Made by a program: the position numbers and the translations under genes. Below, in pieces: positions 1 to 11,672 of a DNA stretch of 64,000 bases. Positions within the stretch are counted from its first letter, which is position 1, and the number at the start of each line of letters is the position of its first letter. This DNA comes from Chaenocephalus aceratus (Eukaryota; Chordata; Actinopteri; Perciformes; Channichthyidae): the NCBI GenBank assembly GCA_023974075.1, contig CM043791.1:2768509-2832508 (forward strand), written 5' to 3'. The notes below the pieces were generated by a model that was not told the DNA's origin, made no database searches, and saw only the letters and a list, made by a program, of their open reading frames with translations.

Positions 1-545
1 TCTCTTTCATTCTAAGCCAATCACATGAGCGCGCCCCCACGAGGGTATGATTTATTGCGTTCATGACGTAGCGCTTCATGTACGCATTTTGCGCAGTCCG
101 GTCAGCTCGCTAAACAGAGGACGGAGCATCAGGTGATCATTCAGAGCTGCGTGTCTCCGTCAGACTCAGCAGCTGATCTGATCTCTCTCTCGCGTCCGGT
201 TACACTTCACTCGCGTTTATGTCCATATCGATCAGATCCAGCTCTCCTGATCGGCCTTTATAGAGAGCACCGATCAAACTATTAAGACTGAATATCGGCC
301 GATAATGACCGGCGGGGCCCCCCCCCGTTGTCTAGCACTGGCTTCGTAGTGCACTGATCGATTAGGCTAAGCTAACCTGTAGCTGCTCCCTCCACACTCA
401 CAACAACTTCATACAGACATAAATAAAGCAGCTGTATTCGCCACACAGGAAACACACATTTAAAACGGTTTTGCCTTCCGTTTTTGTGTACACAAGCATT
501 CATCAATGGTTCGGAAAGTGGCGCTGTACCGTAATAATATAAAGG
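1..545 (-). repeat. Partial copy of the long-TIR element found at 10185-13146
   Basis: The window opens inside this repeat. Positions 1-250 are the reverse complement of 12640-12840, and about 235-545 are the reverse complement of 10665-10990. The shared text includes the gagcgcgcccccacgagggta stretch and the later cactggcttcgtagtgcac stretch. There is no open frame. The true terminus lies before base 1, so target duplication cannot be checked. Confidence 0.8.
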
Positions 546-595
546 CTTGTATTTGCGTGCAAGATGTTATCGTACTGGTTTATTAGGCTACTAAT

Positions 596-1005
596 AGTGT
601 CTGATCCCACCCACATACTCCACCCAGAATTCCAGCTCCTACCTTCTGGTAGAAGATTCAGGGTTCCCAAGAGCAGGCTGAACCGCTATAAGCACTCATT
701 CCTACCAATGTCCGTTAAGCTTCTTAACATTCACAGGAAATGAAATGTAGTCAAAAGTCAAATGTAATGAAATGTACTTTTTAAATGTTGGCCATAAGGG
801 TTGTGCAATAGGTCGCCATTGTCAGTATGTGCGTCTGTGTGTATTGTGTTTGTTCAAACGGTATATGATTGATGATATGTGTATGAATGTCCACTATGTT
901 TGTATATTATGTACATGTATGCGGAACTGCTGGACGGAGCCCAGAACAAATTTCCTTACGGGGACAATAAAGTATATCGTATCGTATCGTATCGTATCGT
1001 ACTGC
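596..1005 (+). mobile_element. LINE 3' end with (TATCG)n tail
   Basis: A 5'-truncated non-LTR retrotransposon. A short coding tail (603-743) is followed by a 3' UTR and a terminal simple repeat of tatcg units after an aataaa signal (about 967-1005). Such microsatellite-like tails are typical of fish LINEs of the Rex1/L2 type. I assign LINE with confidence but the clade only tentatively. Confidence 0.75.
603..743 (+). pseudogene. C-terminal tail of a LINE reverse-transcriptase ORF
   Basis: Forty-six codons and a TGA stop form the end of a LINE pol protein. The recognisable part is the basic motif LLPSGRRFRVPKSRLNRYK followed by HSFLP, which is characteristic of the C-terminus of fish Rex1/L2-type non-LTR retrotransposons, where it follows the RT domain. 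Nothing upstream of codon 1 matches, so the copy is severely 5'-truncated, as expected from incomplete target-primed reverse transcription. It cannot encode a functional enzyme. Confidence 0.7.
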
Positions 1006-1717
1006 AATTCAAGTAAGATTAAAAGAATGAACACTGCAGTCAAGCTGAACACAAAGCTAACCTTTACTGCCTCTTTGTGTTCCTTCTTTGTGTTCCACCT
1101 TTGCACTGTTCAATGCACCCCTTTAGACAGGGAAACAACACAGTAATAATATAGAATAACACAGTATTCATATGATAGTAAATACAGTTTAAACTCTTTC
1201 AGCAACTCTAATAATACAATTATAGAAAGATAGTTGTGTTTTATCCAGATACTGAAACAGAGATATGGAGAGAGCAGCTGCAGCTGTTTCCTCTCATCAT
1301 GCTGCTGCTGATGGGAAGGAAAACATCATCGCTCTCAGTTCTGTCCCTCTCTTTCTCATTACACAACATCACAAGCATTACCACGAACACACAGAGTATA
1401 TATATGCATACATCTGTGTGGAAGCAGTTATTGGGTTTTGGGGGTGGGGTATCTCAGCTGTTGGCCTCGTCAAAAGCCTGGGAAAGTGGCTTGTTACTCC
1501 TCACAGCAGCATGACCCCCCAGACCAGCCAGCTCATGGTTTCTCCAGCCCTGATTCATGTCTGTGTGAAACCTGAAGCCCTGATTCTGATAATTTTTCAG
1601 AGATGACTGTATGCTGGCAGAGCAATAAAGAATAATGGTTAGAAGAATTCAAAAGGATTTAGGAACACAGACGGCGGTGCTTTGAGAATCCTGTTGTGTT
1701 CGAATTGACAGTTCAGC
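1006..1717. other. No recognisable feature
   Basis: This 0.7-kb stretch is AT-rich with scattered overlapping open frames of 90-113 codons around 1236-1606. None shows a known domain or a plausible exon structure. It may be genuine host intergenic sequence or a decayed repeat. Confidence 0.4.
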
Positions 1718-1720
1718 TTA

Positions 1721-2560
1721 GGCCAACCTGATCTCACCAGAATGCGTGACTCCACCACGACTCCTTAACACCGCATTGCGTGGTGGACTCACGAACTTTG
1801 TTACATTTACGTGTCTGCACCACGCAAACAACCCCAATGTAAAGTGAATGAGGCTCTTTTGTCGTGGTGCACACACGCATTTCTACAACGTCCTGCAGTG
1901 AGCTTTTATTCTATAAAACGTTTTTAAAATATACTTTATAGCTTGTGTAACTCGCGGGAGGCTTCTTTTATTTTATTTGTATTCAAAATAATTTTTATTT
2001 TTCGTCAGAATGTATTATGGTGCATTATTTACGATTTTTTGTTCTCAAAAAACAGTGCATTGTGTGTAATACAACTGTGATTTTTATTAAATTAGTTAGT
2101 TTTTAAGGAAGGCCAGAGCTTCAGCTGTGTCCAATAGATTGTTCCCTTTAGTTAACGTTTTTTAAAAGAACATTATATTCTGATTTGATCCTGCCCCCTT
2201 TATTGTATTACGGAGAGCAATGTGAGCGTCCATTCCCATTGGATAACGGAGGATTTTACCCCGGAAGTAAGTATTCTCTTTACTGTCGATTGATTTTACA
2301 GTGATATCTGCACTACTCATCAACTCAAAAACACCAGATTATCCTTGTTGATTACACAACAGTGATTGGTTTAAGTTGTGTGCAATACTTTTGTAATTTT
2401 CCCCTTCGATTCGGAGAAAACAAATATGTGTTCAGTTTAGGATGGCCGAAGACACTACACTACCCAGAATCCTCAGCTATCGTTTGGGACTACACCATGT
2501 GCTTTGTTTGACAAACCCCGTGATTTGTCCTCAAGCTCTGTGATTGGATGTTGGAGTGGC
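1721..2560 (+). repeat. Left inverted arm of the TTA-flanked element
   Basis: This is the reverse complement of 6440-7259 at high identity over about 820 bp. It includes the stretch with repeated gtgcaccacg / cgtggtg motifs near the end and the segment ending in gaagacactacactaccc. Two short open frames here (one at 2490-2675 on the minus strand) are not conserved between the arms and are not genes. Confidence 0.85.
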
Positions 2561-2626
2561 AGTGTGCAAAGTTTACGCTGAGCGACAAACAGCATTTTGA
2601 AATGGAATGAAACCCATTGACGTCTC

Positions 2627-3520
2627 CTAATAAAATAAGATAAGATGGTACTTTATTGATCCCAATTTGGGACATTGTTTTTGTTGCAGCAGCATAAAAG
2701 ACAAGGCATTTTACAATAAAACAAAACTACAAACAAACAAGAATAGAAAAAAAAGAAAATAGAAAATATAGGCTACGTGTTGAAATAGAAAATATACATG
2801 TAGATATTATATATGCAAATATACATATTCAAACATATATGACAATGGAATATGGAATATCAAATATTGAACAGATTATATATGTGTAAAATGTACAGCG
2901 AGGTTGTATTAGAGAAACTATGGAGCAGAGAGTTCTCTTCCAGCCAGAGGTGATTTACTGTACAGAGTTATTGCAGTGGGCAGGAATGTGTTCCTGTATC
3001 GGTCCTTGTGACAGCAGAGCTGCAGCAGTCTGTTGGAGAAGGAGCTCCGTTGTCTGTCCAGCTGCAGGTGGAGAGGATGGGTGGGTTATCCATCACGGAC
3101 AACAGCCCGTTCAGTGTCCTCCTCTCCACCACAGCTTCAAAGGGGTCCAGCTTGATGCCGATGACAGACCCAGCTTTCCTGATCACTTTATTGATCCTGC
3201 TGGTGTCACCGGCTCTGATGCCCCCCCCCAGCAGACCGCAGCAAAGAAGAGTGCACTGGCCACAACAGACTAGAAGATCTCCAGCATCTTGCTGCACACG
3301 TGGAAGGATCTCAGCTTCCTCAGAACATAGAGTCTGCTCATCCCCTTCTTGTACACAGCGTCAGTGTTGATCCTCCAGTTCAGCCCATAAGTTCACTCCC
3401 AGGTACTGTAGTCCTCCACAACAGCCACATCCTCTCCTAGAATGCGGCTGTTGTGTCAGACGGCAGCAGACAGAACAGTTTGTGGCTAGGGTGATGGGGG
3501 TCTTTTATAATCCTGAGGGC
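2627..3520 (-). mobile_element. Rex1-like LINE, 3' part, antisense
   Basis: Read on the minus strand, the element runs from an RT C-terminal coding part (about 3480-2930) through an AT-rich 3' UTR to the sequence GGGATCAATAAAGTACCATC and a short ATCTTATCTTATTT tail at 2627-2660. That 3' signature is typical of Rex1/Babar elements of teleosts. The 5' part is missing. Confidence 0.75.
2930..3480 (-). pseudogene. Rex1-like reverse transcriptase C-terminus
   Basis: Minus-strand reading gives a broken frame with the motifs GMSRLYVLRKLRSF, then VVASALFF and WGGGI, then DTSRINKVIRKAGSVIG and MDNPPIL. These match the thumb/C-terminal region of Rex1-type LINE reverse transcriptases (family knowledge: LRRLRSF, WGGG, LNRLIRRA.SVLG, MDN). 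At least one stop (before VVASAL) and frame changes interrupt it. The catalytic palm with the YxDD box is absent. It is a dead fragment. Confidence 0.75.
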
Positions 3521-3699
3521 TTTCTTTAAGGTTAACCTGGTATTTTTACTCCACTACATTTATTTTAGTTACTTTACAGATTCTGATTAATGATGTGAAA
3601 TATAAACAACCCTTAAAGCAGACTTTAGTTACACCTGAGTAAAATTCAGGGAAGGTGATTGTCAAGTGCCAACAATCAGGAGAGATATTTGATTGGAGG

Positions 3700-3857
3700 A
3701 CTGGCTTATCTAAAGCCAGTTGAGTAGCACTTGAAATGTTTTGGCTCTATGAAACCTGATGTACTTTATGATTCTGTTTTCTTCAAGCTTGTATTTTGTT
3801 GGTCGAACGCACTTATTGTAAGTCGCTTTGGATAAAAGTGTCATCTAAATGCAATGC
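3700..3857 (+). mobile_element. L2 LINE 3' tail
   Basis: The sequence runs through ggtcgaacgcacttattg, then aagtcgctttggataaaag and ends in a gcaatgcaatgtaat tail. The same tail in antisense closes the L2 copies at 42301 and 61166. Only the 3' UTR remains. A hAT element is inserted directly in the terminal repeat. Confidence 0.8.
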
Positions 3858-3865
3858 AATGTAAT

Positions 3866-5837
3866 TAGAGCCGGGACTCGATTAAAAAAATAATCTAATT
3901 AATTAGAGGCTTTGTAATTAATTAATCGAAATTAAATCGCATTTTTAATCAAATATACATATTTGACCTGAGAACAGTGAGAAGCAATTTTCACATGGAT
4001 TTTACTCCAAGTGGTCTACAGTCGAGTGCATGACATTAAGGATTTTGGGAGATGGCCTGTGGGCCATCTAAGCTAATTTACCGATGGCCCTGAGCCCAAT
4101 AGAGATTGCCCTGAAAAATGCACGCGGACGAAATGGCACGAAGGGTTTGGGGGCCTCCGTCCCCCTAGAAAATGTTGATTTGTGCAGGTCTTAGATGCTG
4201 TCTGGTGCATTCTCTAGACTGAATTATAAGATGAACCACCACAATATTATATTGTACAATTTCAATTTTATTCTTCATTTCACTTGTTTGTTTGTTCTTG
4301 TTTGTGTTTGCTCGCTTGCATGCCCTGCATAGCTATAAGAAATACTTAAGTTGTTGGTCAAAACACTTCCATCTGATGAAGGCAAATGCCTTCCCAGATG
4401 GAAAAAAGTAGAACACATTACATTCAGTTATAACTGCCAAAACAAACATTATTTACACTATTATGGCCCCTGTTAAAAATGTTTGCAATGTTAACTACTG
4501 TAAGTTGGTCGAACGAATGCCTCCTCATCCGGAAGCTGACCGAGCAGACCCGAGCAGCAGTCGAGAGGAGCCGAGCGCATCCGCGAAGCACACGTCAGAG
4601 TTCCCGTTAGCCGGCAAATCTAAATATCTTCGGTCAAAATAATTTCCCTTTAGAGCAATACCGCTTCAGTTGCGCCACTTATGTGACAGACAAGAAGAGT
4701 ATGTGACAGACAAGAATAGTCAACTCTAATGTCTAACACTTAATGTGGAGAAAGAGATGTCCTGTGTGGGTTGATTGTGCGTTGATCTGTTGGTAATGCC
4801 TCGGGTTCCGGTGGGCATGTAAACAAATGCATAATGCTGTGCTATACTTTGTGGCCTCATCCAGTTGCATAGCGACACTTATTGTGTAGTTGTCTTTTAA
4901 TAAGCAGGTAGTCATATCATTAGCTAGAACTAGCTGGATCTGATCGATATGGACATAAACGCGAGTGAAGTCTAATCTGACGGGAGAGAGAGATCAGCTG
5001 CTGCTGACGAGTCGAGACTCGACACGCAGCTCTGCATAACCACATGCAGCGGTGAGCGGAACAAAACACACACTGCAGGTTAGAATATCACACGTAGCTA
5101 TTTTAATTACCTCTCAAACTACCTAAACTAGTTATAAATATGTTTAGTTTTACTGTCGGGTCACTCATTACTGGATCCGCGAGCTGCATGAGACTGGCAT
5201 AATAGATTGCCCGATCGGGCAACCAGCAGGTGAGGCTTCATTGCCCAAGCTAAATACTAGATGGCCCCGGGCCATCGGGCAGTCCTTAATGTCGAGCCCT
5301 GTTGGTTATTTTCTCAGACGTGGACTTACTTATCCTGGCCCTGAAACCAGTCATCTGTTGAGTGTGGGTTGGGTCAGGGTGTGGTTCCTTGCACTCGGAG
5401 TCGGGCTAACGTCCACGCTAGCTGCTACATGCTTTGCATTTAGGTGATACTTTAGGCTTGATGTGCTGCGGTGATATGCAAATTCTTTTTTGCATAATTT
5501 GCACACAACCGTGCTCTTATCGACGCTTCCATCCGTCCGTTTTTTAAAACAAAATGTCCCATCCACGGGGCCGACCAAAGCGGTCTCATCAGCTTGTTCG
5601 TTCATGTTTGACTATTGTTCACCGTGGTTTGTTGTTGTTTGAAGTCCCATGCTGAAGTCATGAACGTTAGTTGGTGCTCCAGTATAATCGGTACGCCTGA
5701 AACTCATCCAGTGAGAAACGTTCCGCTGTGCAAAAATAAGTGCCATTAAAGTGCGATTAAAATGTGTAAATTTTTTTAACGCGTTAATTTTTGTGGAATT
5801 AATTAATCTTAATTAACGCGTTAAAGTCCCGGCCCTA
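3866..5837 (-). mobile_element. Non-autonomous BED-finger hAT, copy 1
   Basis: The ends are TAGAGCCGGGACT and AGTCCCGGCCCTA, flanked by an 8-bp near-duplication, aatgtaat / attgtaat (3858-3865, 5838-5845). The coding remnant is antisense (5351-5605). The copy at 33437-36847 is the same element in opposite orientation. Positions 4019-5301 are bounded by a second TIR-like pair (CAGTCGAGTGCATGACATT and CTTAATGTCGAGCCCTG), so the element seems to carry a captured hAT-like segment. Positions 4212-4219 (ctctagac) are the unoccupied site of the hAT at 35010-36510. Confidence 0.85.
5351..5605 (-). pseudogene. BED zinc finger of a hAT transposase (N-terminal fragment)
   Basis: Eighty-four codons from an ATG at 5605. 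Residues about 10-60 form a BED-type zinc finger: a basic KKRTDGS segment, then CKLC as the first ligand pair and HLNAKH as the second, with the usual RSTSSLKYH helix between. BED fingers are the DNA-binding N-terminus of Ac-like hAT transposases and ZBED proteins. The frame ends at the point where the captured segment begins, so the catalytic DDE core and dimerisation domain are missing. The fragment could at most bind DNA. Confidence 0.85.
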
Positions 5838-5845
5838 ATTGTAAT

Positions 5846-6439
5846 GATTGTTGGTGCTTGAGAAGACTAAATATTTATCTGCAGATCCCTATGAAGTATA
5901 TACATTACTCGTTATTCTCTACAAATAGTTAATTAAAAACTGTATATAATTGCTATTTTGGACATCCCTTTTTAAGATTTCAATATTACTCTAAACGTGT
6001 AATAACGTGCTTTAACCAGTAGGAGGTATGGGTTAAAAACATAGGTTAAAAAGATGTCAAGTTTACAGTGTTAACAAAATAAAATATACTGCTGTTTCTG
6101 GTTTAGTTTACGACAGATATATTATGTTATTGTTTTGATATTTGTAACACAAAAGCGATGGAAAAACCCCACAGCAACACAGAAAAGATGGTCTTAACAT
6201 GAGTAGTTAATAAAAAACAATAATATCAAAACAAATTCTTACTACTAACTTTATTGTGAAATTAAAACAGAACGGTAAAAGAATAGTTTCCGGTCTATTT
6301 TGAGGCCAGATCTCTGTAGATAAATAAAGAACTACGACAGATGTGTAATATTTACAATGCATTCATGTGATGACTTTCAAAGAGTAAAGCAAGCACTGCT
6401 GAATAAAGTATGATTTATGTTTTCCGAAACGTTTTTTTT
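5846..6439. other. Interior of the TTA-flanked element, no gene
   Basis: AT-rich sequence between the hAT at 3866-5837 and the right inverted arm. It contains no open frame with recognisable motifs and no inverted repeat that I can see. Confidence 0.5.
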
Positions 6440-7259
6440 TCATATGGAATGCAGTTGGAGGTCAACCAATCACGGAGCTTGAGGCAACGCGGAACAATAG
6501 CTAAGGATTCTGGGTAGTGTAGTGTCTTCGGCCACCCTAAACTGAACAAATATTTGTTTTCTCCGAATCGAAGGGGAAAATTACAAAAGCATTGCACACA
6601 ACTTAAACCAATCAATGTTGTGTAATCAACAAGGATAATCTGGTGTTTTTGAGTTGATCAGTAATGCAGATAGGACTGTAAAATCAATCGACAGTAAGGA
6701 GAATACTTACTTCCGGGGTAAAATCCTCCGTTATCCAATGGGAATGGACGCTCACATTGCTCTCCGTAATACAATAAAGGGGACATGATCAAATCGGAAT
6801 ATAATGTTCTTTTAAAAAACGTTAACTAAAGGGAACAATCTATTGGACACAGCTGAAGCTCTGGCCTTCCTTAAAAATTAACTAATCTAATAAAAATCAT
6901 AGTTGTATTACACACAATGCACTGTTTTTTTAGAACAAAAATTCGTAACTAATGCACCATAATACATTCTGACGAAAAATAAAAATTATTATGAATACAA
7001 ATAAAATAAAAGAAGCCTCCCGTGAGTTACTACCAGCTATAAAGTAGATTTTAAATAAAACGTTTTATAGAATAAAAGCTCACTGCAGGACGTTGTAGAA
7101 ATGCGTGTGTGCACCACGACAAAGGAGCCTCATTCACTTTACATTGGGGTTGTTTGCGTGGTGCAGACACGTAAATGTAACAAAGTTCGTGAGTCCACCA
7201 CGCAATGCGGTGTTAAGGAGTCGTGGTGGAGTCACACATTCTGGTGAGATCAGGTTGGC
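6440..7259 (-). repeat. Right inverted arm of the TTA-flanked element
   Basis: Reverse complement of 1721-2560. The outer end, caggttggc, is followed directly by TTA. The arms differ by point changes and indels (for example near 2490 against 6490), so they have been diverging for some time. Confidence 0.85.
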
Positions 7260-7306
7260 TTAGGCAGGTTCCTAACGGACAAAAGAGCTGTTCGGATTCT
7301 CTAGAT

Positions 7307-8095
7307 CAGGGGTATCGAACTCAATTTCATCGCGGGCCACATCAGCATTATGGTTGCACTCAAAGGGCCGGTTGTAACTTTAGGACTATATAAATATATA
7401 ATATAATGTATTATATTACATTATTGTCTCTGCATTAGATTATCATCAGATAGGGTAAAAACTTCATAATTAACTACGTCTGTAAGCAGAAATCTAGGGC
7501 AAATAATTGCAAGTCTCTTCAGTGCGCATGTCACAAAATAAGATGAATTGTGGGACATGAAGTTTCTGGGCAACATGCTTCTGTAAAGCGGCATGTAAAC
7601 ATATAATAAACGTATTATATTCTTTGCAAGCTCTTGCGAGCCACATGAAATGAAGTCCGGGCTGGAGTTTGGTCCCAGACTGTTGAGATATTTGACTGAA
7701 AATCAGCGACCTTATTGTCAGCACCTGTGGGCACAAGAAGCTCAAAACTAAAGTTAATAGCAACAGCAAAAAAAAAAGCTGTGTGGCATTGGCAGAGGAG
7801 ATTTGTCACATTTTTCATGGGCGCAACCCACATACTCACCTCTGCTGCTCGTCCCACAAATGCTTGTTCCTCACAGTTGTGGCACCATTTGAAATGTAAA
7901 TAAACAGGCTTTCCAATGGTATACGATTTATTGCCAAGAAGCATTGTTACAACAAAGAAATAATCTACCAAACACAAGTTTCCTTAGTTTTTGTGTTATG
8001 TTTACTTAATGTATACCAAGTTAACACCTCAGTTATACAAGACAGAGATCGTGGTTCATAAATACATTCAAATGTCTTTATTTCTCAATTCTTAA
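7307..8095. mobile_element. hAT (Charlie-like) terminal fragment
   Basis: CAGGGGTATCGAACTCAATT followed by the ggccac/ggccgg segment is a typical Charlie-like hAT terminus. The matching right terminus and 8-bp duplication were not found, so the element is truncated or its other end is decayed. The two overlapping minus-strand open frames at 7494-7977 have no recognisable domain. Confidence 0.55.
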
Positions 8096-9656
8096 TAGCT
8101 GGAAGTGGCTGTGGGGAATAGCTATTGGGAAGGCAGAGACTGAATTGAACTAGAAAATGCATTTCCTGCAGAAAATGCGTGTGAATGCTGTAAACTGTGA
8201 ACATTTGTGGCTGAATTTAGCTGAAAATGCAGAAAAAGCTGAATATATTATTAGCTGAATGGTAGCTGCTTTTAGCTACAGAGACCAAGTGAGTGTGTTG
8301 CTGAACTCAGCGGAGAAATGCAGAAAAGTGAAATGATTTGAATCAAATTCTTACAGCTCAAATGCATTGCAATGACTTTGTTGAAAACTTGTAAGTGAAA
8401 TGTTAAACTGGAAGAGGAGGAAAAATAGTGAAGAAGCTCAATATTTAAAAGAAAAGGTTTCAAAAAGGTATACACAACATGTATAGCCTTGAAGTCCTGA
8501 AATAGCTAAATAATGTAATAGTTGAATGGGTTCTGCAGCTGAAATTAGGCTGAAGGAGTTAAATATCAGATGTAAGTAGTAGTGAATGAATTTATATTAA
8601 GAAGAGAAAAGAAAGTAAAAAGGCTTGGGAAAGCAGCAGAATATTTTGACTGCAAACTTTTCGACTAAAACCATATGTCACCAATAATGTATAAAATATG
8701 TGGAACATGTTGAAGTCAGTATGAAGTCTCCATCAGACAGAAAATAATAGGCTGAGACAGTCTGTTAAAGTCCAGTGTGTTTGTCAGTGTTTGTTTCTGT
8801 GCTGAGCACCTACTCATAACACATAATTATAACACCTGTGTGAGCCCAGAGATCAAAGCTTTCAATCTGCCCAGCAACACCATGGTTACCAGCTGCAGCA
8901 CTGAGTGTCATTAAGAATGCATTGAGGATCATATCTGACAATTTTGCCACCTGTTCAAAAACTAGGGCTCCTATCAAAAAATGAACAGAATGTGAGCATC
9001 AGGGAACCCCAATGAACTCATATGTTGGTTTTTTTGGTTTTGTGTGTAAAATGTGGAGATGGGAGCAGTTTGTCTAAAGTTGACTTCTCTCTGTTCTGAA
9101 GAAAGATCCGGATTTAATTGTTTACATGGGAGTCTATTGGGAGCTAGGTGGTTTTTTGTCTCTTTGGCCGAATTTCAAGCTGTCCTCCACTCTGGTGTGA
9201 GATCAAGCCTTAACGAGCTGCCCAATACACACTCGTGTTAAAATCTGAAGAAGGCCTCTTTACCAAGCTCCAAATCTCAAAAAGTGTGAACGTAAGAATT
9301 GAATAGCTGAAGGTCTTGTGATCATTTTAAAGTTGGAATGAAGTCTCTAGCTGAAAGTATGTGGAAAGAGGAGCATTTGGCGCAAGATGTAGGTGAAAGA
9401 GGATTTGAAGGCTCCTCCCATTGAGTTCCATGTTAAAAAAAAAGAGTTTAAAAAGCTGAATATTTCAAAAAGTATGAAATATTTTGAAAAAGTTGAAAGT
9501 TTCCCATCGATTGCTGAACAGGCTGAATAGTTTGATATTTTAATTGTTTCTGTAACGAAAGTATGCTGAAGTTATTGAGAGCCAAAGTAATAATAATAAA
9601 GGGGAAGAATACAGATTTGAAGAACTATAGTGGAATGCTATAAATAGCATTCACAC
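8096..9656. repeat. A-rich interspersed repeat, no gene
   Basis: About 1.5 kb of A-rich sequence with recurrent gctgaa / agctgaat motifs. It resembles an abundant non-coding fish repeat, but I cannot name the family. The longest open frames (60-67 codons) have no known motif. Confidence 0.45.
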
Positions 9657-10184
9657 CAGTGGCGGCGCTAGGGGGTGGCTACTTGGGCTCAAGCCCCGGA
9701 TGTTTTCTGAAAAGCCCCGGATGTTTCACTTAAAAAAATTAATTAAAAAAATTGTTGAAAACGTCTCGGGAGTAATGTGCAGTACCGGAGTCCACCAGAG
9801 AGGCAGCCACTGCGGGACAGTAGCCTGCGTACTGCGTAGCCTTCCCTGCCCTGAAGAAGAAGTGATCCTTCCTAGTGCCTGACGAGTTTTAAGCTAATAG
9901 CCTATAAAGTTATGGATATTAGAAAGTTATTTTCATCGAAGCAGGCGCCACAAGCTGCAGCAGCGGCAGTATCAGCAGCTGACAACAATGTCATCACCAG
10001 CAGTGAAGAAATGGATGATGTTTCAGGTTTGTGAATCTAATGGTGATATCTGCACTCTGGCTGACTGAGTAAGAAGTGAAAAAGAGTGATGTAACGTTAA
10101 TGTTATAGGCTAGTAAACATGGAGTAACCACACTAACCCCTAGATTCCACCGGGTCCGTCTGCGGCGCGTTACGGGCGCGCCGC
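9657..10184 (+). mobile_element. 5' end of a TTF-type hAT element
   Basis: CAGTGGCGGCGCTAGGGG is a hAT-type terminus. Some 250 bp downstream lies an exon that starts like a TTF/ZMYM-type hAT transposase (9912-10026). The rest of the gene is missing: after the first intron begins, the sequence runs into the long-TIR element at 10185. No right terminus was identified in the window. Confidence 0.6.
9912..10026 (+). pseudogene. Exon 1 of a TTF-type hAT transposase
   Basis: The exon opens with MDIRKLFSSKQAPQ, then an alanine-rich run and an acidic SSEEMDD stretch, and ends after 38 codons at a cag|gtttgt splice donor. An N-terminal MDIR(K/R)-F leader and an early intron are familiar in fish zinc-finger MYM-type 1-like proteins, which are domesticated or autonomous hAT transposases. 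No TTF finger or catalytic core follows, so only the leader peptide survives here. The start is the first ATG of the open frame. Confidence 0.6.
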
Positions 10185-11472
10185 GGTATAGGCTCAGAAC
10201 AGTCTCATAATACATACATGCACACAGAAGGATTCACACTTGTGTTTTTCAATGCACACACAAATGTATTCCGTTTCATATACATGTAAATAAAATCCAA
10301 ATACAGAATTTTTTTACATATGTATTTTTGATCCTCAGATATTTGTTTTCCGTTTAAAACCGCTGCACCTGCAAACACAAACCGCTGTGCATTCGTGTGT
10401 GGGTTTTTTTGAGACTCCCCTGATGGTCAGCCGATTCGTACTTGTAATTGTTTCTATCTATAGCCAATCAGATGTCTCCTAAATTCTAAGCCAATCACAT
10501 GAGCGCGCCCCCACGAGGGTAGATTTCTTGCGTTCACGACGTAGCGCTTCATGTACACATTTTGCGCAGTTCGGAGCTGACAGGTCCATGGAGCTTGCCT
10601 GCAGGCGCTAATCTCAGGACATCTTCACTCTCAGTACAGCGCCACTTTCCGAACAGGAAATGCACGCAAATACAAGCCTTTATATTATTAAGGTACAGCG
10701 CCACTTTCCGAACCATTGATGAATGCTTGTGTACACAAAAACGGCAGGCAAAACCGTTTTAAATGTGTGTTTCCTGTGTGGCGAATACAGCTGCTTTATT
10801 TATGTCTGTATGAAGTTGTTGTGAGTGTGGAGGGAGCAGCTACAGGTTAGCTTAGCCTAATCGATCAGTGCACTACGAAGCCAGTGCTAGAGAGTGAACT
10901 GTCAACGGGGGGGGGGATATTCACTCTTAATAGTTTGATCGATGCTCTCTATAAAGGCCGATCAGGAGAGCTGGATCTGATCGATATGGACATAAACGTG
11001 TTACAGGCTTGGCCTGTCACTTTTAGAGTAGCAGCCGCAAGGGGTTGTGGGTTTTTGGAGTGTGTAAAATGTGATGGCCAAGGCGAAGTGCGGAGTTATG
11101 AAGAGAGAGACGAAAGTATAGAGAAAGTGGTCAGAACGGGAAAAGTAACTAGTCTGTATGTAGGCCTATGCCAGGGGTCGGCAACCCGCGGCCCACGGGC
11201 CGCATGCGGCCCTTTAAGCCCTCTGCTCTGGCTCCCTTGAGTTTAGACAAAAATAAGAAGGAAATAAAATAAAAGTATTTGTAGGACTATTTATATTTTG
11301 TTGCATGGTTGAAAATGTTTCGTATCTTGTATTTTGAGGTGATACTGTGACACATAAATAAAAAACAAAACGGTTTTAATTAGGTCAACTAAAATATGCG
11401 TCACATCCTGCTACGGTCCCGCGCGAGCGCCTTTTCTTGGAGGCGAATAACCCCCGGCTCGATGAGCGAACT

Positions 11473-11640
11473 ATGGATAAATCAAAGAAAAGTACCGGAG
11501 GAACACAGGATTGAATTCTGCGTGGACAGAGTTATCTGCTTTCACAGCAAACGATGCTGGTTTACCGGTATGTTTGATATGTAGAGAGAAGTTGTCAACG
11601 GTGGTGCAGCCTAAAAGTTACGTATCGAGGAACAACACGG
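11473..11640 (+). pseudogene. Zinc-finger N-terminus of a Charlie-like transposase
   Basis: From the ATG at 11473 the frame reads MDKSKKSTGGTQD and then a stop. In the adjacent frame it continues with NSAWTELSAFTANDAGLPVC and the C-x2-C pair (PVCLIC) of a BED-like finger. That wording is typical of GTF2IRD2/ZBED5-like hAT transposases. A one-base frameshift therefore separates the start from the finger. No histidine pair or catalytic domain follows. Confidence 0.65.
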
Positions 11641-11672
11641 GAGAGGAAGCCAGCTGACGATCTTCAGTCATA

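Larger units (their letters stand above)
1721..7259. mobile_element. Long-inverted-arm DNA transposon with TTA flanks (PIF-Harbinger-like?)
   Basis: The left end begins GGCCAACCTGATCTCACC directly after TTA (1718-1720). The right end is its reverse complement, directly followed by TTA (7260-7262). The inverted arms are about 0.8 kb each, 1721-2560 and 6440-7259, with scattered substitutions and small indels. A 3-bp TTA duplication is the signature of PIF-Harbinger, but no transposase or Myb-like gene is visible. The interior carries a Rex1 LINE fragment, an L2 tail and a BED hAT. An alternative reading is two independent copies in opposite orientation that happen to face outward. Confidence 0.6.

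Noticed and set aside
2920..3370. Plus-strand frames of 117-120 codons
   Set aside because: The real coding remnant is the Rex1 reverse transcriptase on the minus strand; these are shadows.
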